The notes: a model not told the origin generated them from the sequence alone. Shown: positions 1 to 10,361, numbered from the stretch's first letter. The stretch is 64,000 nucleotides of DNA from [Mycobacterium] manitobense (GCF_025821665.1 NZ_JACKSJ010000117.1:120844-184843), one strand, 5' to 3'. Numbers and translations: made by a program.

Positions 1-385
1 CGAATCAGAAAAATCCGATCACAAAAACAAGACACCAAAAACTGGCATCCAAAAACAGGGCTGCACCCCCAAACGGGAAAATGCGGACACAACCCCAAAA
101 AACAACAAACAAAAACCACCAAACACACTATTGAGTTCTCAAACAACACACCCGCCAGGGCTGCACCCCCAAACGGGAAAATGCGGACACAACCCCAAAA
201 AACAACAAACAAAAACCACCAAACACACTATTGAGTTCTCAAACAACACACCCGCCCGAGCCGCGCAGCGAACCCGCGGCGAAAAGCCGCGTACTCGTAG
301 TGCGGACGGTCAGGAACCCACCGAAATGGGTTTCCCTCTGGGAGTCTGCCGCGCTCCCCGGTCCGGAGACCGTGTCGCGGCGACC
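1..385 (-). other. rRNA operon 5' leader (pre-16S), partial
   Basis: Read on the minus strand this stretch contains the conserved mycobacterial rrn leader element TGTTTGAGAACTCAATAG followed by GTGTTTGGTGG and T-rich tracts, the antitermination/processing region that precedes 16S rRNA. The 16S gene itself is not in the window; it should begin shortly left of base 1. The element occurs twice because of a 100-bp tandem duplication (56-256). Position next to tyrS matches the rrnB locus of fast-growing mycobacteria. No protein gene is supported anywhere in bases 1-485; the open frames seen there are accidental. The identification of the leader rests on the recognised motif; the exact 5' end is inferred from the promoter. 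Confidence 0.85.
56..256. repeat. Exact 100-bp tandem duplication in rrn leader
   Basis: Bases 56-156 and 156-256 are identical with a period of exactly 100 bp. Each copy spans one GAGAACTCAATAG leader element, its T-rich stretch and a short GC hairpin (CCC-gttt-GGG). The leader therefore carries two copies of the conserved antitermination/processing block. A recent duplication or an assembly effect could both produce perfect identity. Confidence 0.95.
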
Positions 386-391
386 TGAGAT

Positions 392-420
392 AAGTTACGT
401 GAGTGGAAACACGGAGTCAA
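392..420 (-). promoter_or_regulatory. rRNA operon promoter (P1 type)
   Basis: On the minus strand TTGACT (415-420) and TAACTT (392-397) are separated by 17 bp. This is the arrangement of mycobacterial rrn P1 promoters, where -35 TTGACT is strongly conserved. Transcription would start near 385 and run left into the leader. It is the only rrn-type promoter seen between tyrS and the leader, consistent with the single-promoter rrnB operon of fast growers. Confidence 0.85.
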
Positions 421-460
421 ATCCCCAGGTAGCGGCCGGTTTCGAGGTGCGCCGGCTCGC

Positions 461-482
461 GGCACAGTCGTACGACCGTGCC
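461..482 (-). terminator. Hairpin after tyrS, probable terminator
   Basis: A 22-nt inverted repeat lies 3 nt after the tyrS stop. On the minus-strand RNA it folds into a 9-bp stem (one G-U pair) with a GUAC loop; on the plus strand the same pair is an A-C mismatch, so the structure favours the tyrS transcript. No U-tract follows, as is common for mycobacterial terminators. It separates tyrS from the rrn promoter. Confidence 0.5.
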
Positions 483-485
483 AGT

Positions 486-1763
486 TCATCCAACGCGCTG
501 CACCCCGGCAATATTCCGCTTACCTCGCCGCAGTACCAACCAACGGCCGTGCAGGTAATCGGTGGGGGAAGGCGCCCACTCGTCACTGTCGATCCGCACG
601 TTGTTGACGTAGACGCCGCCCTCACCCACGGTGCGGCGCGCCGCTCCCTTGCTCGGCGACAGGCCGGCGGCCACCAGGAGGTCGGTGATCGTGTCCGGGC
701 CGCCCGGGGCGAGTTCGGCCACCGAGGCCTCCCGGAGGGCGGCCCCCAGCGTCGGCTCGTCGAGGTCGCCGAGTTCGGCGCGGCCGAACAGCGCGCGGCT
801 GGCCAGTTCGACCGCTTCGGTGGCCGCCCGGCCATGGACCAGTGTCGTCAACTCGCTGGCCAGCTGTTTCTGCGCGCTGCGTTCGTGCGGACGTTCCTCG
901 GTCGCGGCGGCCAATTCGGCGATCTCCTCGGGCGACAGGAACGTGAACCACCGCAGGTAGCGCACCACATCTGCATCGGTGGTGTTGACGAAGTACTGGT
1001 ACCACGCATACGGCGAGGTCAGCTCGGGGTCCAGCCAAAGGTTGCCGCCGCCGGTCGACTTCCCGAACTTCTTGCCCTCGGAGTCCGTCACCAGCGGGGT
1101 GGTCAGCGCATGCACCGTCGCATTCAGCTTCTGCCGGACCAGCCGCACGCCGGCCACGATGTTGCCCCACTGGTCGGAGCCGCCGATCTGCAGCGAGCAG
1201 CCGTGCCGTTGGTGCAGCTCCACGTAGTCGTTGGCCTGCAGCAGCATGTAGCTGAACTCGGTGTAGGAGATGCCCTCACCTTCCAGCCTGCGCCGCACCG
1301 TGTCGCGGTCGAGCATCACGTTGACCGAGAAGTACTTGCCCACGTCACGCAGGAACTCGATGGCGGACAGTGGCCCCGTCCAGTCCAGGTTGTTCTCGAC
1401 GATCGCGCCGCTGGCCGAGTCGCCGAACTCGACGAACCGCTCGAGCTGACCACGGATGCGCACCGACCACTCGGCGACGGTGTCGGCGGTGTTCATGATG
1501 CGCTCACCCGTGTCGCGCGGATCACCGATCATCCCGGTGGCCCCGCCGGCCAGCACGATGGGCCGATGCCCGGCCTGCTGGAACCGGCGCAGCGTCAGCA
1601 GCGGGATCAGGTGCCCGGCGTGCAGGCTCGGCGCGGTCGGGTCGAAGCCGGAATACACGGTCACCGGCCCGGCCGCCAGCTCGGCGGCCAATGCGTCGAT
1701 GTCGGTGGACTGCGCGACCAGACCGCGCGATGCGAGCTCGTCGAGGATGCCGTTGGTGGTCAC
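486..1763 (-). CDS. tyrS: Tyrosyl-tRNA synthetase
   Basis: Class I aminoacyl-tRNA synthetase that charges tRNA-Tyr in the cytoplasm. The 425-residue product has the HIGH-type motif HAGH at residues 48-51, the KMSKS-type motif KFGKS at 232-236, the tyrosine-site segment around Q176-D179 and GGSDQWGN at 194-201, and a C-terminal S4 RNA-binding domain from about residue 355. The GTG at 1763 is chosen because it gives [10 protein letters not shown], matching the usual mycobacterial N-terminus, and has a GGAAGA ribosome site just upstream; the longer upstream frame runs into mpg. Gene order mpg-tyrS-rrn is the fast-grower arrangement. Likely cotranscribed with mpg, which ends 19 nt upstream. Confidence 0.95.
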   Translation of the reverse strand: MTTNGILDELASRGLVAQSTDIDALAAELAAGPVTVYSGFDPTAPSLHAGHLIPLLTLRRFQQAGHRPIVLAGGATGMIGDPRDTGERIMNTADTVAEWSVRIRGQLERFVEFGDSASGAIVENNLDWTGPLSAIEFLRDVGKYFSVNVMLDRDTVRRRLEGEGISYTEFSYMLLQANDYVELHQRHGCSLQIGGSDQWGNIVAGVRLVRQKLNATVHALTTPLVTDSEGKKFGKSTGGGNLWLDPELTSPYAWYQYFVNTTDADVVRYLRWFTFLSPEEIAELAAATEERPHERSAQKQLASELTTLVHGRAATEAVELASRALFGRAELGDLDEPTLGAALREASVAELAPGGPDTITDLLVAAGLSPSKGAARRTVGEGGVYVNNVRIDSDEWAPSPTDYLHGRWLVLRRGKRNIAGVQRVG

Positions 1764-1782
1764 GGTGTCGATTCTTCCCGTA

Positions 1783-2409
1783 CTAGTCGCTGCCTCCCGG
1801 CGCGGGTGCACGCGGACTTCGCCGGTAGGCCGACACCTCGGGCCTGCCCGCCAGCCAGAACCGCCAGGGCCGGTCGGCCGCCTTGCTGACGCCGACCCGC
1901 GGCCCCGCAATGCCGGCACACTCGTCGCCGAGGATCAGCCGGATCGGACCGGACGGGTCGAACAGGTCGATCCCGTTGTCCGACATCGTGATTCCCAAGG
2001 CAGAGCACAGATTTCCTGGGCCACGCGCCAACGCTGCCGGCTTCACCGCGGGCCCCCGCCGGAGAGCGGCGACCTCGACGCCCGATTCGATGGCCGCCGC
2101 CCGCAGCAGCACCGCGGCGGCCACCTCGTCCTCGGCGCAGACCACGTTGGCGCACACGTGGATGCCGTGGCTGCGATAGGCGTAGAGCCGGCCGGGTGGC
2201 CCGAACATGACCGCGTTACGGAGGCCGGGACCGCGGTAGGAATGCGCCGACGCATCCGGCCACGGCCCACCGTCAGGCCCGCCGTACGCCTCCACCTCGA
2301 CGATCAGCGCGGTGACGTCACGCCCGATCAGCGTTGCGCCGAGCAGGCGCCGCGCCGCGGTGACCGGGTCGACCGCGAGCACGTGGGCGGTGGGCGAATC
2401 TCGGACCAT
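1783..2409 (-). CDS. mpg: 3-methyladenine DNA glycosylase (AAG/MPG family)
   Basis: Excises alkylated purines in base excision repair. The 208-residue frame shows the AAG-family core: IVEVEAYGG with the catalytic-type Glu, the YRGPG segment, and [19 protein letters not shown], followed by the [15 protein letters not shown] signature. It is the counterpart of Rv1688, likewise immediately upstream of tyrS. The ATG at 2409 is preferred because a TAGGAT -10 hexamer (2417-2422) lies 7 nt before it, which suggests a leaderless transcript; ATG 2418 or GTG 2382 are alternatives. Divergent from the ABC transporter at 2468, with which it shares a very compact promoter region. Confidence 0.9.
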   Translation of the reverse strand: MVRDSPTAHVLAVDPVTAARRLLGATLIGRDVTALIVEVEAYGGPDGGPWPDASAHSYRGPGLRNAVMFGPPGRLYAYRSHGIHVCANVVCAEDEVAAAVLLRAAAIESGVEVAALRRGPAVKPAALARGPGNLCSALGITMSDNGIDLFDPSGPIRLILGDECAGIAGPRVGVSKAADRPWRFWLAGRPEVSAYRRSPRAPAPGGSD

Positions 2410-2416
2410 CGCCTGC

Positions 2417-2422
2417 ATCCTA
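2417..2422 (-). promoter_or_regulatory. -10 element of mpg-tyrS (leaderless)
   Basis: TAGGAT on the minus strand sits 7 nt before ATG 2409, so transcription would begin at or next to the start codon. No good -35 is visible. Inference from spacing only. Confidence 0.5.
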
Positions 2423-2430
2423 CGAAGTTC

Positions 2431-2460
2431 TTGACACGGCACCGCGCCGCGGCGCACTAT
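2431..2460 (+). promoter_or_regulatory. Promoter of ABC transporter operon (leaderless)
   Basis: TTGACA (2431-2436), an 18-bp spacer and CACTAT (2455-2460). The start codon at 2468 is 7 nt beyond the -10, so the mRNA is probably leaderless. A GATGA-gt-TCATC inverted repeat (first codons of the gene) lies just downstream and could bind the TetR protein encoded at the end of the operon. Confidence 0.6.
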
Positions 2461-2467
2461 TCACCAC

Positions 2468-3238
2468 ATGATGAGTTCATCGCATGATGAATTTTCCGCG
2501 ACAGGCTCCGGCGCCGCGGTGGTGATCGAAGGCCTCCGGGTGATCCGCGGCGACCGTCCGGCGGTCGACGAACTCAGCGTCTCCATCGCCGGCGGCACGA
2601 TCACCGGCCTCCTCGGCCCGTCGGGGTGCGGGAAGACGACGCTGATGCGCAGCATCGTCGGAACGCAGATCAATGCGGGCGGCACGGTGACCGTGCTGGG
2701 CCACCCCGCAGGTTCGGCGCCCCTGCGCCGCCGGGTCGGATACGTCACCCAGTCCGCGACCATCTACGACGACCTGCGGGTGCTCGACAACGTCCGCTAC
2801 TTCGGTGCGCTGTACGGCGCCGACGCCGACGACGCCGACAGTGCGATCGCCGCCGTCGGACTGGAGGAGCACCGATTGGCGCTGTGCGGCAACCTGTCCG
2901 GCGGTCAGCGCACCCGGGTGTCGCTCGCGGCGGCACTGGTGTGTCACCCGGATCTGCTGGTTCTCGACGAACCGACGGTGGGCCTGGACCCCCTGCTTCG
3001 CGTCGAACTGTGGCAGCAGTTCCACGCGCTGGCGGAGGCAGGCACCACCCTGTTGGTGTCCAGCCACGTCATGGACGAGGCCGACCACTGTGACGACCTG
3101 TTGCTCATGCGCGACGGCCGCCTGCTCGCCCACACCACTCCGGCACGACTACGGGAGGACACCGGATGCACGTCACTGGAGGAAGCGTTCCTGTCCGTCA
3201 TCCGGCGCAGCACCGAACGAAGGGCCGAAGCCGGATAG
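2468..3238 (+). CDS. ABC transporter ATP-binding protein (DrrA-like)
   Basis: ATPase subunit of an ABC-2 type exporter, counterpart of Rv1687c. The 256 residues contain Walker A GPSGCGKTT (about residues 52-60), Q-loop YVTQS, the signature LSGGQRTR, Walker B LLVLDEPT and the switch histidine in SSHVMDEA. The substrate is not evident; relatives export lipids or drugs. ATG 2468 (or 2471, the second Met) fits a leaderless promoter. The C-terminus overlaps the next gene, the membrane partner, by 73 nt, and a TetR regulator follows, so the three genes form one operon. Confidence 0.9.
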   Translation: MMSSSHDEFSATGSGAAVVIEGLRVIRGDRPAVDELSVSIAGGTITGLLGPSGCGKTTLMRSIVGTQINAGGTVTVLGHPAGSAPLRRRVGYVTQSATIYDDLRVLDNVRYFGALYGADADDADSAIAAVGLEEHRLALCGNLSGGQRTRVSLAAALVCHPDLLVLDEPTVGLDPLLRVELWQQFHALAEAGTTLLVSSHVMDEADHCDDLLLMRDGRLLAHTTPARLREDTGCTSLEEAFLSVIRRSTERRAEAG

Positions 3239-3990
3239 GCGGTCAGGCGTACCTCGCCACCACCACCCGAATCCTGCGGCAACTGGCCGCCGACCATCGC
3301 AGCGTGGCGATGATCCTCGTGGTTCCGAGCCTGGTCATCACGCTGATGTACTTCATGTTCCAGAACGCGCCGCACCCGCCGGGAAGCCCGTCGCCGTTCA
3401 ACAACGCCTGCCTGATCATGCTCGGCGTCTTCCCCCTGGTGCTGATGTTCCTGATCACCTCCATCACGATGCAGCGCGAGCGGGTGTCGGGGACGCTCGA
3501 GCGCATCCTCACCACTCCCCTGCGCCGACTCGATCTGCTCGCCGCCTACGGCACCGCCTTCTCGGTCGCCGCTGCGGCCCAGGCGGTGCTCGCCTGCATG
3601 GTGTCGTTCTGGTTGCTCGGCTTCGACACCGCGGGCAGCCCGCTGCTGGTGTTCGCGATCGCGATCGTCAACGCGGTGCTCGGTGTCGGGCTCGGCCTGC
3701 TGTGCAGCGCGTTCGCGCGCACCGAGTTCCAGGCCGTCCAGTTCATGCCCGTGGTGATCGTGCCTCAACTGCTGCTGTGCGGGATCATCGTGCCCCGCGC
3801 CCTGCTGCCGGAATGGCTGCAGTGGGTCAGCAACGTGCTGCCGGCCAGCTACGCCCTCGAAGCGCTCCGCGAGGTAGGGGCCCACCCCGACCTCACGGCC
3901 ACCGCCGCGCGCGACATCGCCGTGGTGATCGGCTTCGCCGTCGTCGCGATGTGCCTCGCAGCGGCGACCCTGCGGCGAAAGACACCGTGA
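3166..3990 (+). CDS. ABC-2 type transporter permease
   Basis: Membrane subunit pairing with the upstream ATPase (counterpart of Rv1686c). Six hydrophobic segments are visible: around residues 46-62, 82-100, 130-148, 160-180, 195-212 and 250-268. The family-typical QRERVSGTLERILTTPLRR amphipathic coupling region follows the second. The only in-frame start upstream of the first membrane span is ATG 3166, which overlaps the ATPase gene by 73 nt and gives a rather long polar N-terminus of 274 residues in total. The true start may be non-canonical nearer 3235, because the homologous core begins around residue 25. Confidence 0.85.
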   Translation: MHVTGGSVPVRHPAQHRTKGRSRIGGQAYLATTTRILRQLAADHRSVAMILVVPSLVITLMYFMFQNAPHPPGSPSPFNNACLIMLGVFPLVLMFLITSITMQRERVSGTLERILTTPLRRLDLLAAYGTAFSVAAAAQAVLACMVSFWLLGFDTAGSPLLVFAIAIVNAVLGVGLGLLCSAFARTEFQAVQFMPVVIVPQLLLCGIIVPRALLPEWLQWVSNVLPASYALEALREVGAHPDLTATAARDIAVVIGFAVVAMCLAAATLRRKTP

Positions 3991-4616
3991 CGGCTGCCGA
4001 CCGCGGGCCCGACCGCAAACGGCCCGGCCGGCCGGCCGGGCCGTCGGACACCCGCGACCGGATCCTGATCAGCGCGCGGGAACTGTTCGCCCGCAACGGC
4101 ATCAACAACACCTCCATCCGCTCGATCGCGGCAGGAGCCGGTGTCGACCCGGCACTGGTGCACCACTACTTCGGCAACAAGAAGCAGTTGTTCGCGGCCG
4201 CCATCCGGGCGCCGATCGACCCGATGGACATCATCACCCCGCTGCGTGAGGTCCCGGTCGACCAGATCGGCCATCTGCTGCCCAGACTCCTGTTGCCGCT
4301 GTGGGATTCAGAAGCCGGAAAGGGGTTCATCGCGACGCTGCGGTCGCTGCTCGCCGGTTCCGAGGTGACTCTGTTGCGCTCGTTCCTTCAGGAGGTGATC
4401 GCCGTCGAGATCGGCCCCCGGGTCGACGACCCGCCGGGCAGCGGGCGCATCCGCATCCAGTTCGTGGCGTCGCAGTTGGTCGGGGTGATGATGGCCCGCT
4501 ACATCCTCGAGCTCGAACCGTTCAGCTCATTGCCCGTCGAACAGATCGCCGAGACCATCGGCCCGAACCTGCAGCGGTATCTGACCGGCGACCTGCCCGG
4601 ACTGGGTCAGGCCTGA
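3987..4616 (+). CDS. TetR/AcrR family transcriptional regulator
   Basis: One-component repressor-type regulator of 209 residues, counterpart of Rv1685c. The N-terminal helix-turn-helix is clear: TRDRILISARELFARNG, then TSIRSIAAGAGVDPALVHHYF and GNKKQLFAAAI. The C-terminal part is the ligand/dimerisation domain (TetR_C class with VEQIAETIGPNLQRYL). GTG 3987 overlaps the permease stop in a GTGA junction, so it is translated with the transporter it probably controls. The 3' end overlaps the convergent Trm112-like gene by 10 nt. Confidence 0.9.
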   Translation: MTAADRGPDRKRPGRPAGPSDTRDRILISARELFARNGINNTSIRSIAAGAGVDPALVHHYFGNKKQLFAAAIRAPIDPMDIITPLREVPVDQIGHLLPRLLLPLWDSEAGKGFIATLRSLLAGSEVTLLRSFLQEVIAVEIGPRVDDPPGSGRIRIQFVASQLVGVMMARYILELEPFSSLPVEQIAETIGPNLQRYLTGDLPGLGQA

Positions 4617-4822
4617 GCCCGGTCGAGCAGACGCTGGTGTTCTGCGTCGTCGGTGATGTCGGCCGCCTCGTCCACCAGCAACACCGGGATGCCGTCTTCG
4701 ATACGGTAGGCGCGCCTCAACCGCGGGTTGTAGAGAAGCTCCTGATCAATCAGCAGCAGCGGTCCGCGATCCTGCGGACACACCAGGATGCCGAGCAACT
4801 TTTCGTCGACCATGCCGTCCAT
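4607..4822 (-). CDS. Trm112-like zinc-ribbon-type protein (UPF0434)
   Basis: Small 71-residue protein related to Trm112/YcaR, counterpart of Rv1684. Key features are LLGILVCPQDRGPLLLID near the N-terminus and AYRIEDGIPVLLVDEA in the middle, which is the family core. The zinc ribbon is degenerate because only one Cys is present. Trm112-type proteins act as activator subunits of methyltransferases; that role here is only inferred. The ATG at 4822 shares its A with the stop codon of the upstream gene (TGATG), implying translational coupling; ATG 4813 is an alternative. Confidence 0.8.
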   Translation of the reverse strand: MDGMVDEKLLGILVCPQDRGPLLLIDQELLYNPRLRRAYRIEDGIPVLLVDEAADITDDAEHQRLLDRAQA

Positions 4823-5373
4823 CAGTTGTAGGGGTTGATGTCCCACCCGTCGGTGAACTGGTTTCGGTCGTCATCGCCTCTCGGCGGTTGCCACGTCGGC
4901 GCCTTGTTCGTGGGCCCGGACCCGGGCTGGGTCGCAGCCGAATTCTGCGCCGCCAGTTTGCGCTGGTAGGACACCGTCTGCTTCAACGCCGTCACCAATG
5001 GACCCTGATTCGGTCGTTGACCCAACGCCTGCTCGAGCGCCAACGTGTTGGCTCTGGAGGGCATGAAGCCGCGACTCCGGAGTGACATCGCGTCGTCGAC
5101 CAGCTTGGACACCTGGCCTCCCCCGTCGCCTTGGGCGTACTCGCTGTGGATGGTCGCCAGCGCCTGGTCCGCGGACATCGTCGGCGCTGGGTCCGCCTTG
5201 TTGCAGTCCTCGCCGGTGCACTTCTTCGGGCCCTCTGCCGCGACCGTCGGGTCGGCGGGCTGCGCCGACGCAGTCTGCGCCGCGACGCCGGTGAGCAGGC
5301 CGGCGGCCAGGGCGCCACTGGCGATCCCGCCGATCACGACGCGCCTGACAGCGCTGCTGGTCAGCGAATTCAT
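4822..5373 (-). CDS. Secreted protein of unknown function
   Basis: A 183-residue protein with a Sec-type signal peptide: SAVRRVVIGG at the start, a hydrophobic core of about 20 residues and an Ala-rich AQTASAQP cleavage region near residue 37. The mature part begins with a short Cys pair (KKCTGEDCNK), continues as a hydrophilic, mostly helical stretch and ends in a low-complexity Gln/Pro/Asp-rich tail. No family is recognised. ATG 5373 is preferred over upstream starts because GGAGGAT precedes it and the signal peptide then begins properly. It is coupled to the Trm112-like gene and follows the lipase/acyl-CoA synthetase gene at 91 nt. Confidence 0.8.
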   Translation of the reverse strand: MNSLTSSAVRRVVIGGIASGALAAGLLTGVAAQTASAQPADPTVAAEGPKKCTGEDCNKADPAPTMSADQALATIHSEYAQGDGGGQVSKLVDDAMSLRSRGFMPSRANTLALEQALGQRPNQGPLVTALKQTVSYQRKLAAQNSAATQPGSGPTNKAPTWQPPRGDDDRNQFTDGWDINPYN

Positions 5374-5464
5374 CGATCCTCCAGTACGCCTGCCGTGACG
5401 ACGATCTGCCGCCTCGGGGAGCCTAACAGTGTGGTGGGCGTGGGGCACGGTGCGATACGTGAGG

Positions 5465-8400
5465 TCATTGCTGCGCCCGGGGTTCGTCCTGCGGAGCACT
5501 CACCTCGCCTGGCGCCTCCTGCCCTCCGGTCAACTCGGCACGCACGGCCACTGTCAGCCGCTTGTAACTGTTGGTGTCGGGATCGAGGTACCAGGCGTTA
5601 CGGCGCGACGGTTTCGGGACGCCTGCGGAGCGCAACTTGCTGACCATTGGCCGGTACGTCGCACTCAGCGTCACGTCTGCGACGACGTGGACGACGTCGG
5701 GCGGATTGCCGACCGGCAGGTTCAGCAGCGCGTCGGACAGGTCGGCCGTCGGGACGCTGCCCCCCGGCTGCAGCGCCAGGGCAGTGACCGCCAGCAGCTG
5801 GCCGCCGGCCTCGACACCGTAGGTCACCGCCAGATCCACCGCGCCGAGCCGGGCGGCCGCCTGATTGGTGGTCGCGGCGAACACCGGCCCGCGGGCGGTG
5901 TGGATGATCGCGCTGCGGTTGTCGACGAGCCAGAAGTCGCCGTCGTCGTCGCGGCGGAACAGGTACTCGGTGGACACCCAGGTGTCGGCCGGTGCGAACA
6001 CGCCGCGCTTGACCGACGCGGTCGGATCAACCGGGCCGCGCGGGTGTGCCAACAGCACCCCCACCTCGTTGGGCCGGGCCCGTCGCACGAAGCCACGCTC
6101 GTCCTCGAGGATGAGGTCGTCCTCGGGGTCGTAGGCGGCGAGTTCGACCTGGCCGCCGCCGGGCAGCGGCCGTCCGCTGCTGCCCAGCTTGGCGCCCGAG
6201 ACGTTGGCCAGCACGGCCTGTCCGTCGGTGGTGGCGAAGAACTCGACGACACGGGCAGGGTCGAACACCTCCACCACCCGCCGCCACACGCCCGCAGGCA
6301 TGCCGGAGCCGATGAACAGCCGCACCGGGTGGCTGCCGTGCAGGGAGAACGACGGATCGTCGATGACCTCGCGGAGCATCGCCCAGGTGTAGGACACCAC
6401 CGTCACGCCGTACTGGCGGATCTCCTGGACGAACCGGTCGGGCCGCAGGCCGCGCGACAGCGCGATCCGCGAACCGCCGACCACGGCGCCGCCGAGGCTG
6501 ACCAGCAGGCCCGACTGGTGGTGCAGCGGCGTCAGGCAGTACACGGTGTCGCCGCGTCCCAGGTTCGCCGCCGACGCCGTGCCGAACGCCGACAGCGCCC
6601 AGCGGTAGTTGGTGATCTGCCGGGCGATGAGCGCTCCGCCGACGGTGCTGAAACCGACGAACGCGAGGTCGCGAGCCAACGCGGGGTTCGGCCGGTACCA
6701 CCCGGGCAGCTCGACCACATCCGGGTCGATCTGCTCCATGTCGACGACGTCGACCTCGTCGGCCAGTTCCAGGTCGCGGGACTCGCCGCCGCCCAGCACG
6801 AGCACACGTAGCGAGAGCCGGCGCGCAGCGTCGAGATGGGTGGGATCGGTGATCACGTCGGAGACGGCCCCGAGCCGGGCAGCCATCCCGAGGTCGACGT
6901 CGGGCGGCATCAGCACCGCGACCGCGCCCAGCCGCGACAGGGCGGCGATGGCCACCAGCGCGCTCGGCCGGGTCTCCATCAGCACGCCGACGTGCGTGCC
7001 CTGGCGGACACCCACCGCGATCAGGCCCCGCACGACGTTGTCGACGCGACGGTCGACCGCCTCGTAGGTGTGCACGCGACCGTCGAAGAGCAGGAACTCA
7101 CCGTTGGGCGCACCGCGCGCCTGCTCGGACATGATGCGGCCGAGCGAGATCCGGGTGTGATCGTTGATCTGGCCGAGCCGGGCCAGCCTCGGCAGCGTGC
7201 GGACGGTCTCGACCGCCAGCGTCCGCGCCGACTTGTTCGCGGTGACCACGGCGCCGGCGGCCGAACGAGCCAGGTCGAACGCCATCTCGGTGGCCGCCGT
7301 CGCGGTGTGCGTCACCCGCGAGGTCAGCGAGACACCGCTCTCGGCGTGTTCGGCGGGTTGCAGCGCCATCGGCGCGACCAGGTCGGGCATCTCGCCGTCA
7401 CCGTCGAGCCACTTCACCCAGGCCGCGACGGTCGGCCACGTCTGCGTCGCCGCCTTCGAGCCCACGACGAGACCGAAATGACCTGTCCTGATGTCGTATT
7501 CGTATACATCGGCCTGTGGGGCGGCTCGCTTGATGCCCCGCACCGACGCCGGTTGGCCGATGTCGTCGACCTCCCCGACCACGGCGAGCACGGGGCAGTC
7601 GATGTCCGACAGCGTCACCAGGTCGCCGCGGATGGAGAAGCCGCCGCTCATCATCCGGTTGTGCGCGATGAACTGCTTGAGCAGTTCGGCGATCGCCGGG
7701 CCGGACCAGGCGATCCAGCCCTCGGATGCCAGGAACCGACGCTGCTGTTCGCGCGAGAGCAGCGCCTCGCGGTCGTGGAGCTGGCGCAGGAAATCCAGCC
7801 TCGACTGCGCCGTCTTGACCGGGTCGAGCATCTGGAAACCGGTGCGCGCCAACCATCCCGGGATGTCGATGCGGCTGAACACGTGGTCGGCCATGAAGTC
7901 GGCCGCCGCGGGCGCGAGGCTGGCGGGCAGGTTCATGGGTAACGCGGCCAGCGTGTCGACGGGTGCGCCGAACGCCACGATGCTGGCCAGGTCTTTGGAC
8001 CGGCGGTACGCCGCGGTCTGATAGGCGAACATCCCGCCCTGCGAGTAGCCGGCGAGGTGGACGTCGCGCCCGCTGATCTCCTTGACGACGTCGATGGCCT
8101 CCGACAGTGCGACGACGTGATCGGCGAGGTTGCGCTGCATGCCGCCCTCGACCTTGTCCGGCGAGCCGAAGTCGATGACCCACGGATCGATGCCGGCCTT
8201 GTGCAGGATGCCGACTGCGCCCTCGTCGCGCGTGACGTCCCACATGTCGGCCGACATCATCATCGGGTGCACCATCAGCACCGGCGCTCCTGGCGGTGTG
8301 GCGCCGGGCCGGACATCGGGCGGGAAGTAGCGCCGCAGCCGGTACATCGGCACGCTCTGCACGATCTGGAACGGCGATGGGACGGCCCCGGTCTCGAGGC

Positions 8401-8485
8401 CGCCGTAACGAAGGACCTCGAGGCCGTTCTGTGCGGTGGCCACCAGACGCCCAATCGGTCTGGTGAACGCCGAGAGGTCAACCAC
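5465..8485 (-). CDS. Alpha/beta-hydrolase fused to acyl-CoA synthetase-like domain (Rv1683-like)
   Basis: A 1006-residue fusion matching the architecture of Rv1683, annotated as a bifunctional lipase and long-chain acyl-CoA synthase linked to lipid storage. Residues about 1-350 are an alpha/beta-hydrolase of the PHA-synthase/lipase type, with VHPMMMSADMWD after the first strands, nucleophile elbow LAGYSQGGM and late GEVDDIG and TGHFGL segments for the Asp and His. Residues about 450-1000 are an AMP-binding (ANL) domain. The adenylation core is degenerate: the phosphate loop normally TSGTTGxPKG reads GFSTVGGALIARQ, so ligase activity is doubtful. GTG 8485 is chosen for its GGGGAG site 7 nt upstream. 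Divergent from the ABC-F gene. Confidence 0.9.
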   Translation of the reverse strand: MVDLSAFTRPIGRLVATAQNGLEVLRYGGLETGAVPSPFQIVQSVPMYRLRRYFPPDVRPGATPPGAPVLMVHPMMMSADMWDVTRDEGAVGILHKAGIDPWVIDFGSPDKVEGGMQRNLADHVVALSEAIDVVKEISGRDVHLAGYSQGGMFAYQTAAYRRSKDLASIVAFGAPVDTLAALPMNLPASLAPAAADFMADHVFSRIDIPGWLARTGFQMLDPVKTAQSRLDFLRQLHDREALLSREQQRRFLASEGWIAWSGPAIAELLKQFIAHNRMMSGGFSIRGDLVTLSDIDCPVLAVVGEVDDIGQPASVRGIKRAAPQADVYEYDIRTGHFGLVVGSKAATQTWPTVAAWVKWLDGDGEMPDLVAPMALQPAEHAESGVSLTSRVTHTATAATEMAFDLARSAAGAVVTANKSARTLAVETVRTLPRLARLGQINDHTRISLGRIMSEQARGAPNGEFLLFDGRVHTYEAVDRRVDNVVRGLIAVGVRQGTHVGVLMETRPSALVAIAALSRLGAVAVLMPPDVDLGMAARLGAVSDVITDPTHLDAARRLSLRVLVLGGGESRDLELADEVDVVDMEQIDPDVVELPGWYRPNPALARDLAFVGFSTVGGALIARQITNYRWALSAFGTASAANLGRGDTVYCLTPLHHQSGLLVSLGGAVVGGSRIALSRGLRPDRFVQEIRQYGVTVVSYTWAMLREVIDDPSFSLHGSHPVRLFIGSGMPAGVWRRVVEVFDPARVVEFFATTDGQAVLANVSGAKLGSSGRPLPGGGQVELAAYDPEDDLILEDERGFVRRARPNEVGVLLAHPRGPVDPTASVKRGVFAPADTWVSTEYLFRRDDDGDFWLVDNRSAIIHTARGPVFAATTNQAAARLGAVDLAVTYGVEAGGQLLAVTALALQPGGSVPTADLSDALLNLPVGNPPDVVHVVADVTLSATYRPMVSKLRSAGVPKPSRRNAWYLDPDTNSYKRLTVAVRAELTGGQEAPGEVSAPQDEPRAQQ

Positions 8486-8571
8486 CGCACACTCCCCTTT
8501 TTCGCTGCCGATACGCGGCCCGCCCCCGAGTCGCCGACCGCAGTGCCCGTCATCATGGCACAGCGCACCCC

Positions 8572-8577
8572 TATCAT
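8572..8577 (+). promoter_or_regulatory. -10 element of ABC-F gene
   Basis: TATCAT ends 9 nt before ATG 8587, giving a leaderless or near-leaderless transcript. No convincing -35 hexamer is seen in the divergent 101-bp spacer. Confidence 0.45.
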
Positions 8578-8586
8578 CGGCGGCTG

Positions 8587-10335
<1,749 letters not shown>

Positions 10336-10361
10336 TCGCCGACGTCGGTAGAGTCGTCGCC

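Noticed and set aside
56-256. Repeat considered as CRISPR or mobile-element end
   Set aside because: Only two directly abutting copies with no spacers, and the unit is the known rrn leader element.
68-390. Short plus-strand frames across the rrn leader and promoter
   Set aside because: Lie antisense to the rRNA leader and repeat-derived; no coding character.
231-1889. 552-codon open frame on the plus strand
   Set aside because: Antisense shadow of tyrS in GC-rich DNA; composition Arg/Gly/His/Val-rich with no family resemblance.
3238-4616. 603-codon frame joining ABC operon sequence to the TetR gene
   Set aside because: Only the part from GTG 3987 resembles a protein family; the rest is a shadow of the ATPase and permease genes.
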